Shown here piece by piece: positions 43,751-52,158 of a stretch of DNA of 64,000 nt. The stretch is from Saccharibacillus sp. O23. Its GTDB lineage: Bacteria > Bacillota > Bacilli > Paenibacillales > Paenibacillaceae. Made by a program: the position numbers and the translations under genes. Numbering within the stretch: position 1 is the first letter of the stretch; every line of letters begins with the position of its first letter. The stretch spans positions 124,001 to 188,000 of the forward strand of contig NZ_NJDE01000009.1 in the NCBI RefSeq assembly GCF_002205895.1, written 5' to 3'. The notes below the pieces were generated by a model. It saw nothing but the letters and a program-made list of their open reading frames with translations, did not search any database and had not been told where the DNA came from.

Positions 43751-44428
43751 ATGAAAAAGCAGCCGCTTCAAATTTCGGAAGACAAAATTTTGGAAGCTTC
43801 TTGGGCGCTCTTGGAGGAAGGAACGATCGAGAAATTCAGTATGCGCAAGCTGGCCGATCGCTTGGGGATTCAGGCTCCTTCCCTATACTGGTACTTCAAA
43901 AGCAAGCAGGATCTTTATCAGCGTTTGGCCAATCAAATCTCCAAGATGATCGTGGACGAATTTCGCGCCGAAGGAGACTGGAAAAAGCAGCTTACGGATC
44001 TGACGGTTACGATGCGCGATGTGCTCGGCCGCTATCCTTGTTCGGCGCAGCTCATGATGATCACGCTGCCGCATGAACCCGATACGATCCGGTTCACGAA
44101 TCGGCTGCTGCTCTGTTTCGAGTCGTCGCCGCTTGAGCCGGAGCAGAAATTTCAGGCGACTCTGACCTTGACCAACTATGTGCTTCATTTCGTGATGGAC
44201 AAGGAACAGCATCAACGCAACATCGAAGCCGTGCTCGAGGAACGGGGAGAAGTTCCGTACGGCGAGATGAACACGCTTCTGGATACGATGAGCGAAGAGG
44301 ATGCGGGGTTGTTCCGGAGACTGTTCAGAAACGGCATATTCGAGCTGATGGGGAGCGACGAAGCGTTTGATTTCGGGATAAAGCTGATTTTGCTCGGGAT
44401 CGAGCATATAAAGGAGAACCAACGATGA
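43751..44428 (+). CDS. TetR family repressor of the MATE-SDR locus
   Basis: The 225 residues have an N-terminal HTH (ILEASWALLEEGTIEKFSMRKLADRLGIQAPSLYWYFKSKQDLY) with a TetR-class C-terminal ligand domain (TLPHEPDTIRFTNRLLLCFE..., about 75-220). Divergent from the MATE gene and overlapping the following SDR start by ATGA, it controls both directions. Operators are visible in the intergenic region. The inducer is unknown. Confidence 0.9.
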   Translation: MKKQPLQISEDKILEASWALLEEGTIEKFSMRKLADRLGIQAPSLYWYFKSKQDLYQRLANQISKMIVDEFRAEGDWKKQLTDLTVTMRDVLGRYPCSAQLMMITLPHEPDTIRFTNRLLLCFESSPLEPEQKFQATLTLTNYVLHFVMDKEQHQRNIEAVLEERGEVPYGEMNTLLDTMSEEDAGLFRRLFRNGIFELMGSDEAFDFGIKLILLGIEHIKENQR

Positions 44429-45144
44429 AAAGTTACTTGATCTTCGGAGCCAGCCAAGGACTCGGAGACGCTTTTGCCAGAGGCCTCGTTAAGAGCGGGG
44501 ATAAAATGTGGTTGGTCTCGCGAAGCCGTCCGTCCAGCCTCGATCTGGAAGACGGCGCGGAAAGAATCTGGATTCCGGCCGACTTGTCCCAACCGGAAGC
44601 CGCCGATACGATTTTCGAGTACGTTCGACAAGAGCGGCTGGACGTGGCCGTTTACAATGTGGGCATTTGGGAAAAAGAAGGGTTCGAAGAGCACTACAGC
44701 TTCGATCGCGACGAGCCTGAGCATATCAGCCGCATGATTCAGACCAATATTACGTCCGCGATCGTGTGCTTGCAGGGCCTGCTGCCGAATCTGCGTCAAG
44801 CGAATGCCGGCAAGATCATCCTGATCGGCTCGACGGCGGGATTGAGCAACGGCAACAATGCCCAAGTGACCTTCGTGGCTTCGAAATTCGCGATCCGCGG
44901 CATCGGCGAAGCGCTGCGCGAACATTTGCGTCAAGACCGGATCGCCGTCACCTGCATCAATCCGGGCGAGCTGGCTGCGGAAATTCCTTATGCGGCGGGG
45001 CGGGAGCGCGCATTGGAAGCTTATGGAGGGACGCGCATTCCTTTGCAGGACGTCGTCGATTTGACGAACTGCCTGATCGGTTTATCCGCGGCGGCCTGCG
45101 TCAAAGAGATTCACCTTCCGGCTATGGCCGATACCAACGCCTGA
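44425..45144 (+). CDS. SDR family protein with catalytic Tyr replaced by Phe
   Basis: The start ATG overlaps the tetR stop (ATGA), so it is translationally coupled. The 239 residues have GASQGLG (8-14), NVG (78-80), the catalytic-region Ser136 (GSTAG), then FVASK where the family has YxxxK. Phe150 thus replaces the proton-donating tyrosine while Lys154 is kept. With cofactor motifs intact but the key residue missing, it may bind NAD(P) without normal dehydrogenase activity or have a sensor role. Co-transcription with the repressor fits either. Confidence 0.85.
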   Translation: MKSYLIFGASQGLGDAFARGLVKSGDKMWLVSRSRPSSLDLEDGAERIWIPADLSQPEAADTIFEYVRQERLDVAVYNVGIWEKEGFEEHYSFDRDEPEHISRMIQTNITSAIVCLQGLLPNLRQANAGKIILIGSTAGLSNGNNAQVTFVASKFAIRGIGEALREHLRQDRIAVTCINPGELAAEIPYAAGRERALEAYGGTRIPLQDVVDLTNCLIGLSAAACVKEIHLPAMADTNA

Positions 45145-45209
45145 TTTTGCTCGGAATTGAGCGGATAGGCAAAGAACGGAGGAGAAGATTTTCGGATTTT
45201 CGAAAAAGG

Positions 45210-45238
45210 AAAGAGCCCGCGTCGCCGCGGGCTCTTTT
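45210..45238. terminator. Bidirectional terminator, SDR and YjgB-like genes
   Basis: Stem AAGAGCCCGCG/CGCGGGCTCTT, loop TCGC, with A- and T-flanks. Confidence 0.85.
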
Positions 45239-45264
45239 GCTGCTGATATTAATGAACGGCAAAA

Positions 45265-45867
45265 TTATTTTTTCGACAAATTAATATGATCGAGATCGTT
45301 CGGGCTGTTATAAACGAATTCCAGCTTATAGTTACCTCGGTTATACGTGAGTTTGGTTTGCTTTTTGCCGCTGCTCGTTATCGTGGTTGCAGAGCTTGGG
45401 GCGTACCAGTTTTTTTGGAGTACACTCATCGTGATGCTGCCGATCGTCTGCTTGCGTTCTACCTGTGTACCGAGATAACGAATTTCTTTTAATACGTCAG
45501 ACTTATCGTAGGATAGCGCATAACCGGGCGTGCCCATCTCGGCTTTATAGGTATCGTAGCCGGATGCGCTTGTACGCGGAGTACTCGGTTTTCCGTAGAT
45601 TTTCATTGCCGAAGCCCGAGTCGTATCGCCTACAACGAGTTTATCGACAGGATTCCCATTTGCTTGCGGAAAATGTCCTTTCAGTGCCGGTTTATAAAGC
45701 TCCTTAAGCAGCTCTGCTCCATTCTGTTGCGCAGCCGAAGATGTGGCTGTCTGCGCATGAGTTGACGAAGGCCATACAGCAGTCGCTGCCGTAAGAGAAC
45801 CTACTGCTACAATTCCAGCCATAGCAAGCTTAAGTCCGTTTGTCTGCATGTTTTTCAAAATATCCAT
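45265..45867 (-). CDS. Secreted YjgB-like (DUF4309) protein
   Basis: The ATG at 45867 has GGAGG 8 nt upstream; an ATG at 45885 overlaps that ribosome site. The 200 residues start with a signal peptide (LKLAMAGIVAVGSLTAATAVWPSSTHA). The conserved region GHFPQANGNPVDKLVVGDTTRASAMKIYGKP, GYDTYKAEMGTPGYALSYDKSDVLKEIRYLG is of the DUF4309/YjgB type. Function unknown. Base composition is noticeably more AT-rich than the surroundings, like the tetR gene just upstream (59 bp away), and the two look like one acquired unit. Confidence 0.75.
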   Translation of the reverse strand: MDILKNMQTNGLKLAMAGIVAVGSLTAATAVWPSSTHAQTATSSAAQQNGAELLKELYKPALKGHFPQANGNPVDKLVVGDTTRASAMKIYGKPSTPRTSASGYDTYKAEMGTPGYALSYDKSDVLKEIRYLGTQVERKQTIGSITMSVLQKNWYAPSSATTITSSGKKQTKLTYNRGNYKLEFVYNSPNDLDHINLSKK

Positions 45868-45926
45868 AGATGATTCCTCCTTCAAATTCCCCTGTATCTG
45901 TATCTTCTGTATAGTCTAAAAAACCA

Positions 45927-46514
45927 TTAAGGCTTTTTGATACCGTTATAAATAATGCGAATCATCTCGAGATTAGCATTATCGTCTAAAGGTGGTTTGC
46001 TGGATAGCATGCGTGCGCTGGAGGGGGAATAGAGCAGCTCTATCACAGGGTCGGCAGGGATTTGATCGTCCACCTCTCCACGCGCTGCCGCACGGTCCCA
46101 GATTACTCTACATTTGCTGAGCAATAAGTCATGCAGAGTATTTTGAAATGGCAGCAATAATTCCTGAGCACTCTGGCTCTCAATAATAATCTGCGCTAAA
46201 ATATGACCTTCCTCGCTGGCATAAAACTGGTTCAACTTGCCGAACCAATCCGCACAATCGTCAACAAAATTTCCTTTGTCTTCGATAATTCCTTCTAACT
46301 GCACATGATACAAAAATGCATCCATAGACATCTGTACTTTGTCGTTCCACCAACGATAAATCGTGGCTTTGCTAACTCCTGCTTGTTCAGCGACTTTGTC
46401 GATCGTCATTTTGCGCAGGCCTTGCTCCTTTAACAATTTCATCGCAGCAACAAATATCGCTTGACGAGAATGTTGGCTTGGCGGTCTTCCGGGCTTGCGT
46501 TTTACATTGTCCAT
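45927..46514 (-). CDS. TetR family regulator (AT-rich, probably acquired)
   Basis: The ATG at 46514 has AAGGAG upstream. The 195 residues start KRKPGRPPSQHSR and have an HTH, LLKEQGLRKMTIDKVAEQAGVSKATIYRWWNDK. The C-terminal domain resembles the TetR_C_11 group. It is probably cotranscribed with the secreted YjgB-like protein. Synonymous sites are AT-rich compared with neighbouring genes, suggesting horizontal acquisition. Confidence 0.88.
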   Translation of the reverse strand: MDNVKRKPGRPPSQHSRQAIFVAAMKLLKEQGLRKMTIDKVAEQAGVSKATIYRWWNDKVQMSMDAFLYHVQLEGIIEDKGNFVDDCADWFGKLNQFYASEEGHILAQIIIESQSAQELLLPFQNTLHDLLLSKCRVIWDRAAARGEVDDQIPADPVIELLYSPSSARMLSSKPPLDDNANLEMIRIIYNGIKKP

Positions 46515-46555
46515 TTCGTGTCTCCTTTAATTAAGAAACGAAACGTCTTGTATAT

Positions 46556-46584
46556 AATTTATAGCCTTGTTTAGGCTTTGTCAA
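46556..46584 (-). promoter_or_regulatory. Promoter of the AT-rich tetR-yjgB-like unit
   Basis: On the minus strand a perfect TTGACA, 17 bp, TAAATT (or TATAAA at 15 bp). CTTGT and ACAAG half-sites flank the region and may be the autoregulatory operator. Confidence 0.6.
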
Positions 46585-46635
46585 ACAAGACATATCGGAT
46601 CTTTATTTGTTGAATGACTATCATCCCAGCGTCTC

Positions 46636-47184
46636 TCACTTAGGCGGCATCTCCGCTTCAAGATTCCGTTCCAACAACGCCCCGACCCGCTCTGCCATGA
46701 ACGCAGGCGATAGGGGTTTTTCGTGTTTGAACCACCATTCCACGATCCCCACGATAGCGGCTCCCAGAAATTGCGTATCGACCGTCTCGCCGTCGGTTTG
46801 TTTCTCCCCTAACTCCTCAAGGAAAAAAGCAAGGAATCGATTATGGAAAAACAGGCTTCCTTTGCTCGCCAGCATCGCGGAAAAGAAAACGTAATGCTGT
46901 TCCAAATACTCGAACCACAGCAAAACGATCTCCTTATATTCGGCGTCCTCGTCCACCTGATCGCACAATTCCCGCAGCTCTCGGATATGCTCTTCGAGCA
47001 GTTTGTCCAGCAGATCGAATTTGTCCGCGTAATGCAGATAGACGGTTCTTCGGCTGACGTCGGCCCGATCCGAGATGTCCTGCAGCGTAATGCGGTCGAA
47101 GTTTTTTTCGATCATCAATTCGATTACGGCTTTTTTGATCGCTTCTTGCGATTTGCGTATTCTTCGATCTACGTTTGCTACCAT
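46636..47184 (-). CDS. TetR/AcrR family regulator
   Basis: The 182 residues have an HTH, IKKAVIELMIEKNFDRITLQDISDRADVSRRTVYLHYADKFDLLD. The C-terminal domain (LWFEYLEQHYVFFSAMLASKGSLFFHNRFLAFFLEEL..., VEWWFKHEKPLSPAFMAERVGALL) is typical of regulators in which the last helices dimerise. It is divergent from the NAD(P)-binding protein gene at 47388 and probably represses it through palindromes in the shared 203-bp region. Confidence 0.88.
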   Translation of the reverse strand: MVANVDRRIRKSQEAIKKAVIELMIEKNFDRITLQDISDRADVSRRTVYLHYADKFDLLDKLLEEHIRELRELCDQVDEDAEYKEIVLLWFEYLEQHYVFFSAMLASKGSLFFHNRFLAFFLEELGEKQTDGETVDTQFLGAAIVGIVEWWFKHEKPLSPAFMAERVGALLERNLEAEMPPK

Positions 47185-47205
47185 ATTCTCACCGCTTTTT
47201 CCGAA

Positions 47206-47332
47206 AATAAATGCACATTACCGCAGAAGTCGCGCATTAATGCGCGCAGCGCGATTGTTTGTCAATTGCGAGCTTTCTTTTCCTTTATACAATGATACAT
47301 AGACGTTACTTAATACACTATTGTGCATTTAT
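47206..47332. promoter_or_regulatory. Operator palindromes and promoter between divergent tetR and NAD(P)-binding genes
   Basis: CGCGCATTAATGCGCG at 47231-47246 is a perfect palindrome. ATAAATGCACA at 47207 recurs inverted as TGTGCATTTAT at 47322. AATACAC and GTGCATT (47312-47329) form a site downstream of a plus-strand promoter, TTGCGA (47266-47271), 16 bp, TACAAT (47288-47293). Confidence 0.55.
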
Positions 47333-47387
47333 AGACGTGCGAAAGCAACAGAATTGCGAGAATGATCGATAAAAAGGAGCCGTACGA

Positions 47388-48059
47388 ATGAAAATTGCGA
47401 TTATCGGAGCAACGGGAGGAACCGGGAAATACGCGGTGGAAAGAGCGCTTGAACAGGGGCACGAGGTGATCGCCGTAGCTAGACGTCCGGAAGCCGTTCC
47501 TTCTGCCGAGCGGCTTACCGTCCGGCAAGGAGATGTGCTGAACGCGTCGAGTCTGGCCGCGGCCGTGGCCGGCGCGGATGCGGTCATCAGCTGCATCGGT
47601 CCGTCGAGCGGCGCCGCGCCCAGAGGAATTCTGAATACCCTCACGTCGAATTTCTCGCCGGGAACGGTCATGTCGGAGGGGATTCCGAACATCGTTGAAG
47701 CGTGTCGGCGCGCGGGCGTTAAGCGTTTCGTGATGCAGAGCGGGATCGGGTTGAGCAGCGGCCAAGAGCTATCCGCCGGCAATCGGTTGCTATTGGGCGT
47801 CAATCGCCGCGTCTTCTCGAAAGCGATCCGAGACAAAAGCGCGGCCGAGCAGGTCGTACGGCGAAGCGATTTGGAGTGGGTGATCGTAAGACCGGCAGGG
47901 CTGAGTCATACGGCTTCCGATCCGAACTATACCGCAGGCCCGTCGGCGCGCATCGCCCCGTTCCGACCGCTGCCGTTCGCGGATTGCGCCGACTGCCTGA
48001 TCCGCGCCGCAGCGGCGGAGCCGGCATGGGTGGGACAAATCGTCAACGTCGGAAAATGA
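47388..48059 (+). CDS. NAD(P)H-binding protein (NmrA/atypical SDR family)
   Basis: The 223 residues show the N-terminal Rossmann motif IGATGGTGK (6-14), then R.GDVLN.SSL..A..GADAVIS, and a C-terminal LEWVIVRPAGL. It belongs to the atypical SDR-a5/NmrA-like group, which lacks the classical catalytic YxxxK. Members act as reductases for quinones/flavins or as redox sensors. It is divergent from a TetR gene and convergent with the XRE-type regulator. Confidence 0.88.
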   Translation: MKIAIIGATGGTGKYAVERALEQGHEVIAVARRPEAVPSAERLTVRQGDVLNASSLAAAVAGADAVISCIGPSSGAAPRGILNTLTSNFSPGTVMSEGIPNIVEACRRAGVKRFVMQSGIGLSSGQELSAGNRLLLGVNRRVFSKAIRDKSAAEQVVRRSDLEWVIVRPAGLSHTASDPNYTAGPSARIAPFRPLPFADCADCLIRAAAAEPAWVGQIVNVGK

Positions 48060-48081
48060 TCGGCGAGTTTGCGTATACGGG

Positions 48082-48915
48082 CTAGTTGTACGTTTGAATC
48101 AAATAGGGCTGCAAACGCGCTTTGGTCTCCGGCAGCGGCATGTAGACCATCATTCGTTGATCCGGCTCGTTCGGGAATTGCAGCGTGATCTGATCGAATT
48201 CGAGCGCGCCCAACACGGGATGCAGCAGCTTTTTGTAACCATCCAGCGAGCTGGGCGCTTCGTGATGCTGCCACATTCGGCCGAAATCGGAACTGGCGTT
48301 TTTCAGATCTTCGATCAATCGGCCGAACGAAGCATCATGCAAGTAGCGGGCCCTGGAAGTGCGAAACTCGGCCACCATGCGCTGCGAGACTCTTTCCCAA
48401 TCTTCGGATCCTTTTCGCCATACCGGATCGGTGAATTGTCGCCAGATCAGATTGCGAGGGTAAGGAGGCCGCGAACGCTCGATCTGAAAGATCGCTTCGG
48501 CTGCCGGATTCCAAGCGAGGAAGTCCCACTTTTTCCCGATCACGTAAGCCGGATTGACGTTCAGCTCGTTCATCATATTCCGAATCAGCGGGTTGATCGG
48601 TTCGTCGTCGATCGTCGGTTGAGCAGGCAAAGATTCGCCGCCGAGCATAAACAGATGCCGGCGTTCGTTGGGCGTTAACCGGAGGGCCGACGCCAAACTT
48701 TCCAGCACGCTCGCCGACGGATGAATATCGCGCCCTTGTTCGAGTCGGATATACCACGAGAGCCCGATATTGGCGATTGCCGCGACTTCTTCTCGCCGCA
48801 AGCCTTGGATTCGACGGCGGCTTCCGGACGCAAGGCCGACCTCGACCGGAGAAATCTTGGATCTGGCGTTTCGCAAAAAGTTGCCTAGCGCGAGTCGGCG
48901 TTCGTCGTCATTCAC
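48082..48915 (-). CDS. XRE family regulator with MmyB-like ligand-binding domain
   Basis: The 277 residues begin with an HTH (LGNFLRNARSKISP...RRIQGLRREEVAAIANIGLSWYIRLEQGRDIHPS). The C-terminal PAS-like MmyB_LBD follows (AYVIGKKWDFLAWNPAAEAIF, RFMVAEFR-like segment, HHPVLGALEFDQITLQFPNEPDQRMMVYMP). In Actinobacteria and Firmicutes these regulators usually control an adjacent short-chain dehydrogenase; here the divergent SDR at 49042 is the likely target. The ATG at 48915 follows AAGGAGGACTCGACG. Confidence 0.9.
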   Translation of the reverse strand: MNDDERRLALGNFLRNARSKISPVEVGLASGSRRRIQGLRREEVAAIANIGLSWYIRLEQGRDIHPSASVLESLASALRLTPNERRHLFMLGGESLPAQPTIDDEPINPLIRNMMNELNVNPAYVIGKKWDFLAWNPAAEAIFQIERSRPPYPRNLIWRQFTDPVWRKGSEDWERVSQRMVAEFRTSRARYLHDASFGRLIEDLKNASSDFGRMWQHHEAPSSLDGYKKLLHPVLGALEFDQITLQFPNEPDQRMMVYMPLPETKARLQPYLIQTYN

Positions 48916-49041
48916 GTCGAGTCCTCCTTATCCTGTCACTCGAAAGCCTACCCTAAAGCAGGTTATCGTTGTCGCTTAATGCTCAAAGTATACTCAAGGC
49001 AGTTGACGCGTTCAACCATTTCGTATACGAGGAGAATGAAG

Positions 49042-49815
49042 ATGACGACAACTTCGAATAACCGATTGGCCAACAAAGTAATCATGATCACCGGCGCAGG
49101 ACGCGGGATCGGGGCGGAAGCGGCCCGACTTTTCGCCGGGCAAGGCGCTTCCGTCGTTTTGGCAGCCAGAACGGAAGCTCAATTGATCGCGGTCAGAGAC
49201 GAGATTGCGGCATCGGGCGGAGAAGCGGCGTATTTTGCGGCAGATCTGTCGCAGGCAAGCAGCGTCGAACGGGCCGTGCGATTCACGGTAGAGCGATACG
49301 GACGGCTTGATGGCGCTTTTAACAATGCGGGAATAGCAATTAACGTAGCATCGCTGATCGATGAACAAGAAGAAGATTTCGACGTGATCCAATCCGTGAA
49401 CTACAAAGGCGTTTGGTTATGCATGAAAGCTCAAATCAAAGCCATCCTCGAGACGGCAGGCAGCGGATCGATCGTCAACACGAGCAGCGTCGGAAGCCTG
49501 AAAGGCAACCCGGGCTTGGGCGCTTACGGAGCCGCCAAACGAGCGGTCAACAGCCTGACTCAAACGGCCGCCGTCGAATACGGACCTTCCGGAATCCGCG
49601 TCAACGCGATCGCTCCGGGAACGACGATGACCGATATGATTCAGCAATGGGTGTCGATCAATCCGGAGATTATCGAGCAGATCAGCGGCAAGACCCCTCT
49701 CCGGCGCGCCGCCGAACCGATCGAAATCGCGCAGGCGGCATCGTGGCTGTTGAGCGACGAGTCTTCTTTCGTAACCGGGGTCGTGCTGCCGGTAGACGGA
49801 GGGTTGAGCGCTTAA
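49042..49815 (+). CDS. Classical SDR family oxidoreductase
   Basis: The ATG at 49042 has AGGAG 7 nt upstream; the ATG at 49036 is too close and the frame further up lacks a ribosome site. The 257 residues show TGAGRGIG, NNAG, the catalytic Ser in NTSSVGS, YGAAK, and the C-terminal NAIAPGTTMTDM and FVTGVVLPVDGG. Substrate unknown. A good -10 (TATACT at about 48987) lies in the 126-bp divergent region shared with the XRE regulator. Confidence 0.93.
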   Translation: MTTTSNNRLANKVIMITGAGRGIGAEAARLFAGQGASVVLAARTEAQLIAVRDEIAASGGEAAYFAADLSQASSVERAVRFTVERYGRLDGAFNNAGIAINVASLIDEQEEDFDVIQSVNYKGVWLCMKAQIKAILETAGSGSIVNTSSVGSLKGNPGLGAYGAAKRAVNSLTQTAAVEYGPSGIRVNAIAPGTTMTDMIQQWVSINPEIIEQISGKTPLRRAAEPIEIAQAASWLLSDESSFVTGVVLPVDGGLSA

Positions 49816-49824
49816 GCAGAATGA

Positions 49825-49854
49825 AAAAAGCCCGCGCCGGACGCGGGCTTTTTC
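49825..49854 (+). terminator. Terminator of the SDR gene
   Basis: Stem AAAAAGCCCGCG with its complement, loop CCGGA, TTTTT. Confidence 0.9.
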
Positions 49855-49884
49855 TTGGGGTGCTTTTTCTTAAAAGAAATCCAC

Positions 49885-49941
49885 TTGACAATACCTGAGT
49901 TATCCCATAGGATTTAAAAATAAATACTGACTGACTCGTCA
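49885..49941 (+). promoter_or_regulatory. Promoter and operator of the tetR-ABC-osmC operon
   Basis: TTGACA (49885-49890), 17 bp, TAGGAT (49908-49913). TGACTCGTCA at 49932-49941, preceded by another TGAC, is a near-perfect palindrome just after the start point and suits autorepression by the TetR protein. Confidence 0.65.
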
Positions 49942-49960
49942 ATCGGGAGGGAGATGCAGA

Positions 49961-50611
49961 TTGCCTAACGAGGAATCGAATGAGGAAAAAGGCAAAGAAT
50001 CGATCGATCGAAAAGCGCAGTTGATGGAGATCGCGTTGGAGAAGTTCGCCAGACTCGGCTACCATCAAACGAAAATATCCGACATCGTCTCCGAAGCGGG
50101 CGTCGCGCAGGGCACGTTCTACTGGCATTTCAAAAGCAAAGAAGCGATCGGGCTGGAGATTATCGAGCAGGGCAAAGAGCGTCTGCTTCAGGTGATCGAC
50201 CGAGGCTATCGGCAGGATCCCGGCGATCTCGAGGATATGGTGCAGGCTTCGGAAGCTTTGTTTCTCCGATTGTTCGGGTTCGCCGAGCAGAATCGCCATC
50301 TGATGGAGATCCTGCTGATGGGCAACGGAGCGGATCAGACGATCCGGCAGAGCATTTCCGCTGCGCGGAACGCGATGGAACAAGGCTTCAGGCGCAATAT
50401 TCGCCGAGCGAAAGAGCTGCATATGCTGCCGGAGAGCATCGATGTCGAGCTTCGCGCCGCTCTCTTGATGAGCATGTGCGAAGGGCTGCTGTCGCGCTGG
50501 CTGTTCGATTCGGGCGATATGCACAGTAAGATTGTCGAGTCGACCGCCGAACAGTTGGCGAGCGAATTGGCGAATTTCGAGTTCTACGGATTGATGGGAA
50601 AATCAAGATAA
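49961..50611 (+). CDS. TetR/AcrR family regulator heading an amino-acid ABC operon
   Basis: The start is TTG at 49961 with GGGAGGGAG 7-8 nt upstream. The 216 residues show an N-terminal HTH (LMEIALEKFARLGYHQTKISDIVSEAGVAQGTFYWHFKSKEAIGLEII) and a C-terminal domain containing ALLMSMCEGLLSRWLFDSG. It is followed 19 bp later by the SBP gene without a terminator, so it probably autoregulates the operon. Confidence 0.88.
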   Translation: MPNEESNEEKGKESIDRKAQLMEIALEKFARLGYHQTKISDIVSEAGVAQGTFYWHFKSKEAIGLEIIEQGKERLLQVIDRGYRQDPGDLEDMVQASEALFLRLFGFAEQNRHLMEILLMGNGADQTIRQSISAARNAMEQGFRRNIRRAKELHMLPESIDVELRAALLMSMCEGLLSRWLFDSGDMHSKIVESTAEQLASELANFEFYGLMGKSR

Positions 50612-50630
50612 CGATAAGGGGATAAACAAG

Positions 50631-51455
50631 ATGATGAAACGTAAATTGGCGGGCCTTACACTCGCGACATTGACTTCGCTGAGCTTGGTGCTGAGCGCAT
50701 GCGGAGGAGGAGGTTCGAATTCGGGGACGGCATCCGCGAACGAATTGGAGCAGATCAAAAAAGACGGCGTGATCAAGGTCGGCACGATGGGCACTTATCC
50801 GCCTTATACGTTCTTGAACGAACAAAAAGAAGTCGACGGTTTCGATCCGGATATCGCCAAAGAAATCGCCAAGCGGATCGGAGTCAAAGCGGAATTCACG
50901 ACGCAGGAATTCTCCGGCTTGATCCCGAGCCTGCAAGCCAAAAAGTTCGACGTCGTGGTCAGCCAAGTGACGATTACCGACGAACGCAAAAAACAAATCG
51001 ATTTCACGGACGGTTACATCACCAACGAAGTCAAGATCATCGTGAACGAAAACAATAACGACATTACCAAGCTGGAAGACTTCAAAGGGAAAAAGGTCGG
51101 CGTGGGACTCGGCACCAACGACGAAACGTATCTGCGCACCGAAGTGCTGCCGAAAGTCGGCGATTTCGACATCAAGACTTACGACGACGTCATTACGTCG
51201 CTGAAAGATCTGGATGCGGGCCGTATCGACGCGACGATCAACAATCTGTACGCGCTCAAGCCGATCGTGGACGAGAACGGGTTCAAGATCAAAGCCGTAG
51301 GCGAACCGATCAAATCGGACGAAGCCGGCATCGCTCTTCGCAAAGACAACGCCGAGCTGCAAGAAGCGATGAACAAAGCGCTGGCGGACATGAAGTCGGA
51401 CGGCACGTACGATACGATCTTCAAAAAATGGTTCGGCGAAGCGCCGTCCAAATAA
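50631..51455 (+). CDS. Polar amino-acid ABC substrate-binding lipoprotein
   Basis: Lipobox LSAC (Cys24) and a short tether are followed by a family 3 SBP fold: GTMGTYPPYTFLNEQKEVDGFDPDIAKEIAKRIGVKAEF, KKFDVVVSQVTITDERKKQIDFTDGYI, and C-terminal ALADMKSDGTYDTIFKKWFGEAPSK. It is a paralogue of the binding protein at 14019, with a different N-lobe. Ligand is probably cystine or a related amino acid; the OsmC gene in the operon hints at sulfur or thiol chemistry. Confidence 0.9.
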   Translation: MMKRKLAGLTLATLTSLSLVLSACGGGGSNSGTASANELEQIKKDGVIKVGTMGTYPPYTFLNEQKEVDGFDPDIAKEIAKRIGVKAEFTTQEFSGLIPSLQAKKFDVVVSQVTITDERKKQIDFTDGYITNEVKIIVNENNNDITKLEDFKGKKVGVGLGTNDETYLRTEVLPKVGDFDIKTYDDVITSLKDLDAGRIDATINNLYALKPIVDENGFKIKAVGEPIKSDEAGIALRKDNAELQEAMNKALADMKSDGTYDTIFKKWFGEAPSK

Positions 51456-51497
51456 ACGTCGAAACACTCGCCCTCCGGCAGAAAGGCGGTAGAATTC

Positions 51498-52142
51498 ATG
51501 CAGCTCGTGTTCGATAATCTGCCCTTCTTGCTGAAGGGCGCAGGTTTTACCTTATTGCTGACAATCGTCTCAATGTTCTTCGGACTGATCATCGGATTGG
51601 TCGTCGCGATCGCCAGACTCAAAGGCAATCGGCCGATCCGCTGGTTGGCCCGCGTGTACGTCTCGATCATCCGGGGCACGCCGCTTCTGGTGCAGATCGT
51701 CATTATTTATTACGGCGTCGTGGATTACGGCATTACGCTCGGTTCGCTCACGGCTGCTTATATCGCGCTCAGCGTAAACGCCGGCGCTTATCTGTCCGAG
51801 ACGTTTCGCGGCGCGATTCTCTCGGTTCCCAAAGGACAGTTGGAAGCCGCTTATTCGACCGGAATGACGCCGTGGCAGGCGATGCGCCGCGTCGTGCTCC
51901 CTCAAGCGATGCGTATCGCGATCCCGCCGATGGGCAATACGTTTATCGGGATGCTGAAGGAAACGTCGCTTGTGTCAGTCATTACAGTCAGCGAACTGCT
52001 TCGCCAAGCGCAGCTGCTGATCGCGCAGTATTATCAATACATGCCTTTTTATCTGGCGATCGGCGTCATCTATTGGGTGATGAGCACCGGATTGTCGTTC
52101 ATTCTGGAACGCTTCGAACGCCGGTTATCCAAAGCTTACTGA
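51498..52142 (+). CDS. Amino-acid ABC permease
   Basis: The 214-residue permease has about five helices. Motifs are RGTPLLVQIVIIYYG and the EAA loop EAAYSTGMTPWQAMRRVVLPQAMRIAIPPMGNTFIGMLKETSL. It starts 42 bp after the SBP stop and 16 bp before the ATPase gene. Confidence 0.93.
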   Translation: MQLVFDNLPFLLKGAGFTLLLTIVSMFFGLIIGLVVAIARLKGNRPIRWLARVYVSIIRGTPLLVQIVIIYYGVVDYGITLGSLTAAYIALSVNAGAYLSETFRGAILSVPKGQLEAAYSTGMTPWQAMRRVVLPQAMRIAIPPMGNTFIGMLKETSLVSVITVSELLRQAQLLIAQYYQYMPFYLAIGVIYWVMSTGLSFILERFERRLSKAY

Positions 52143-52158
52143 ACATGGAGATGACGCG

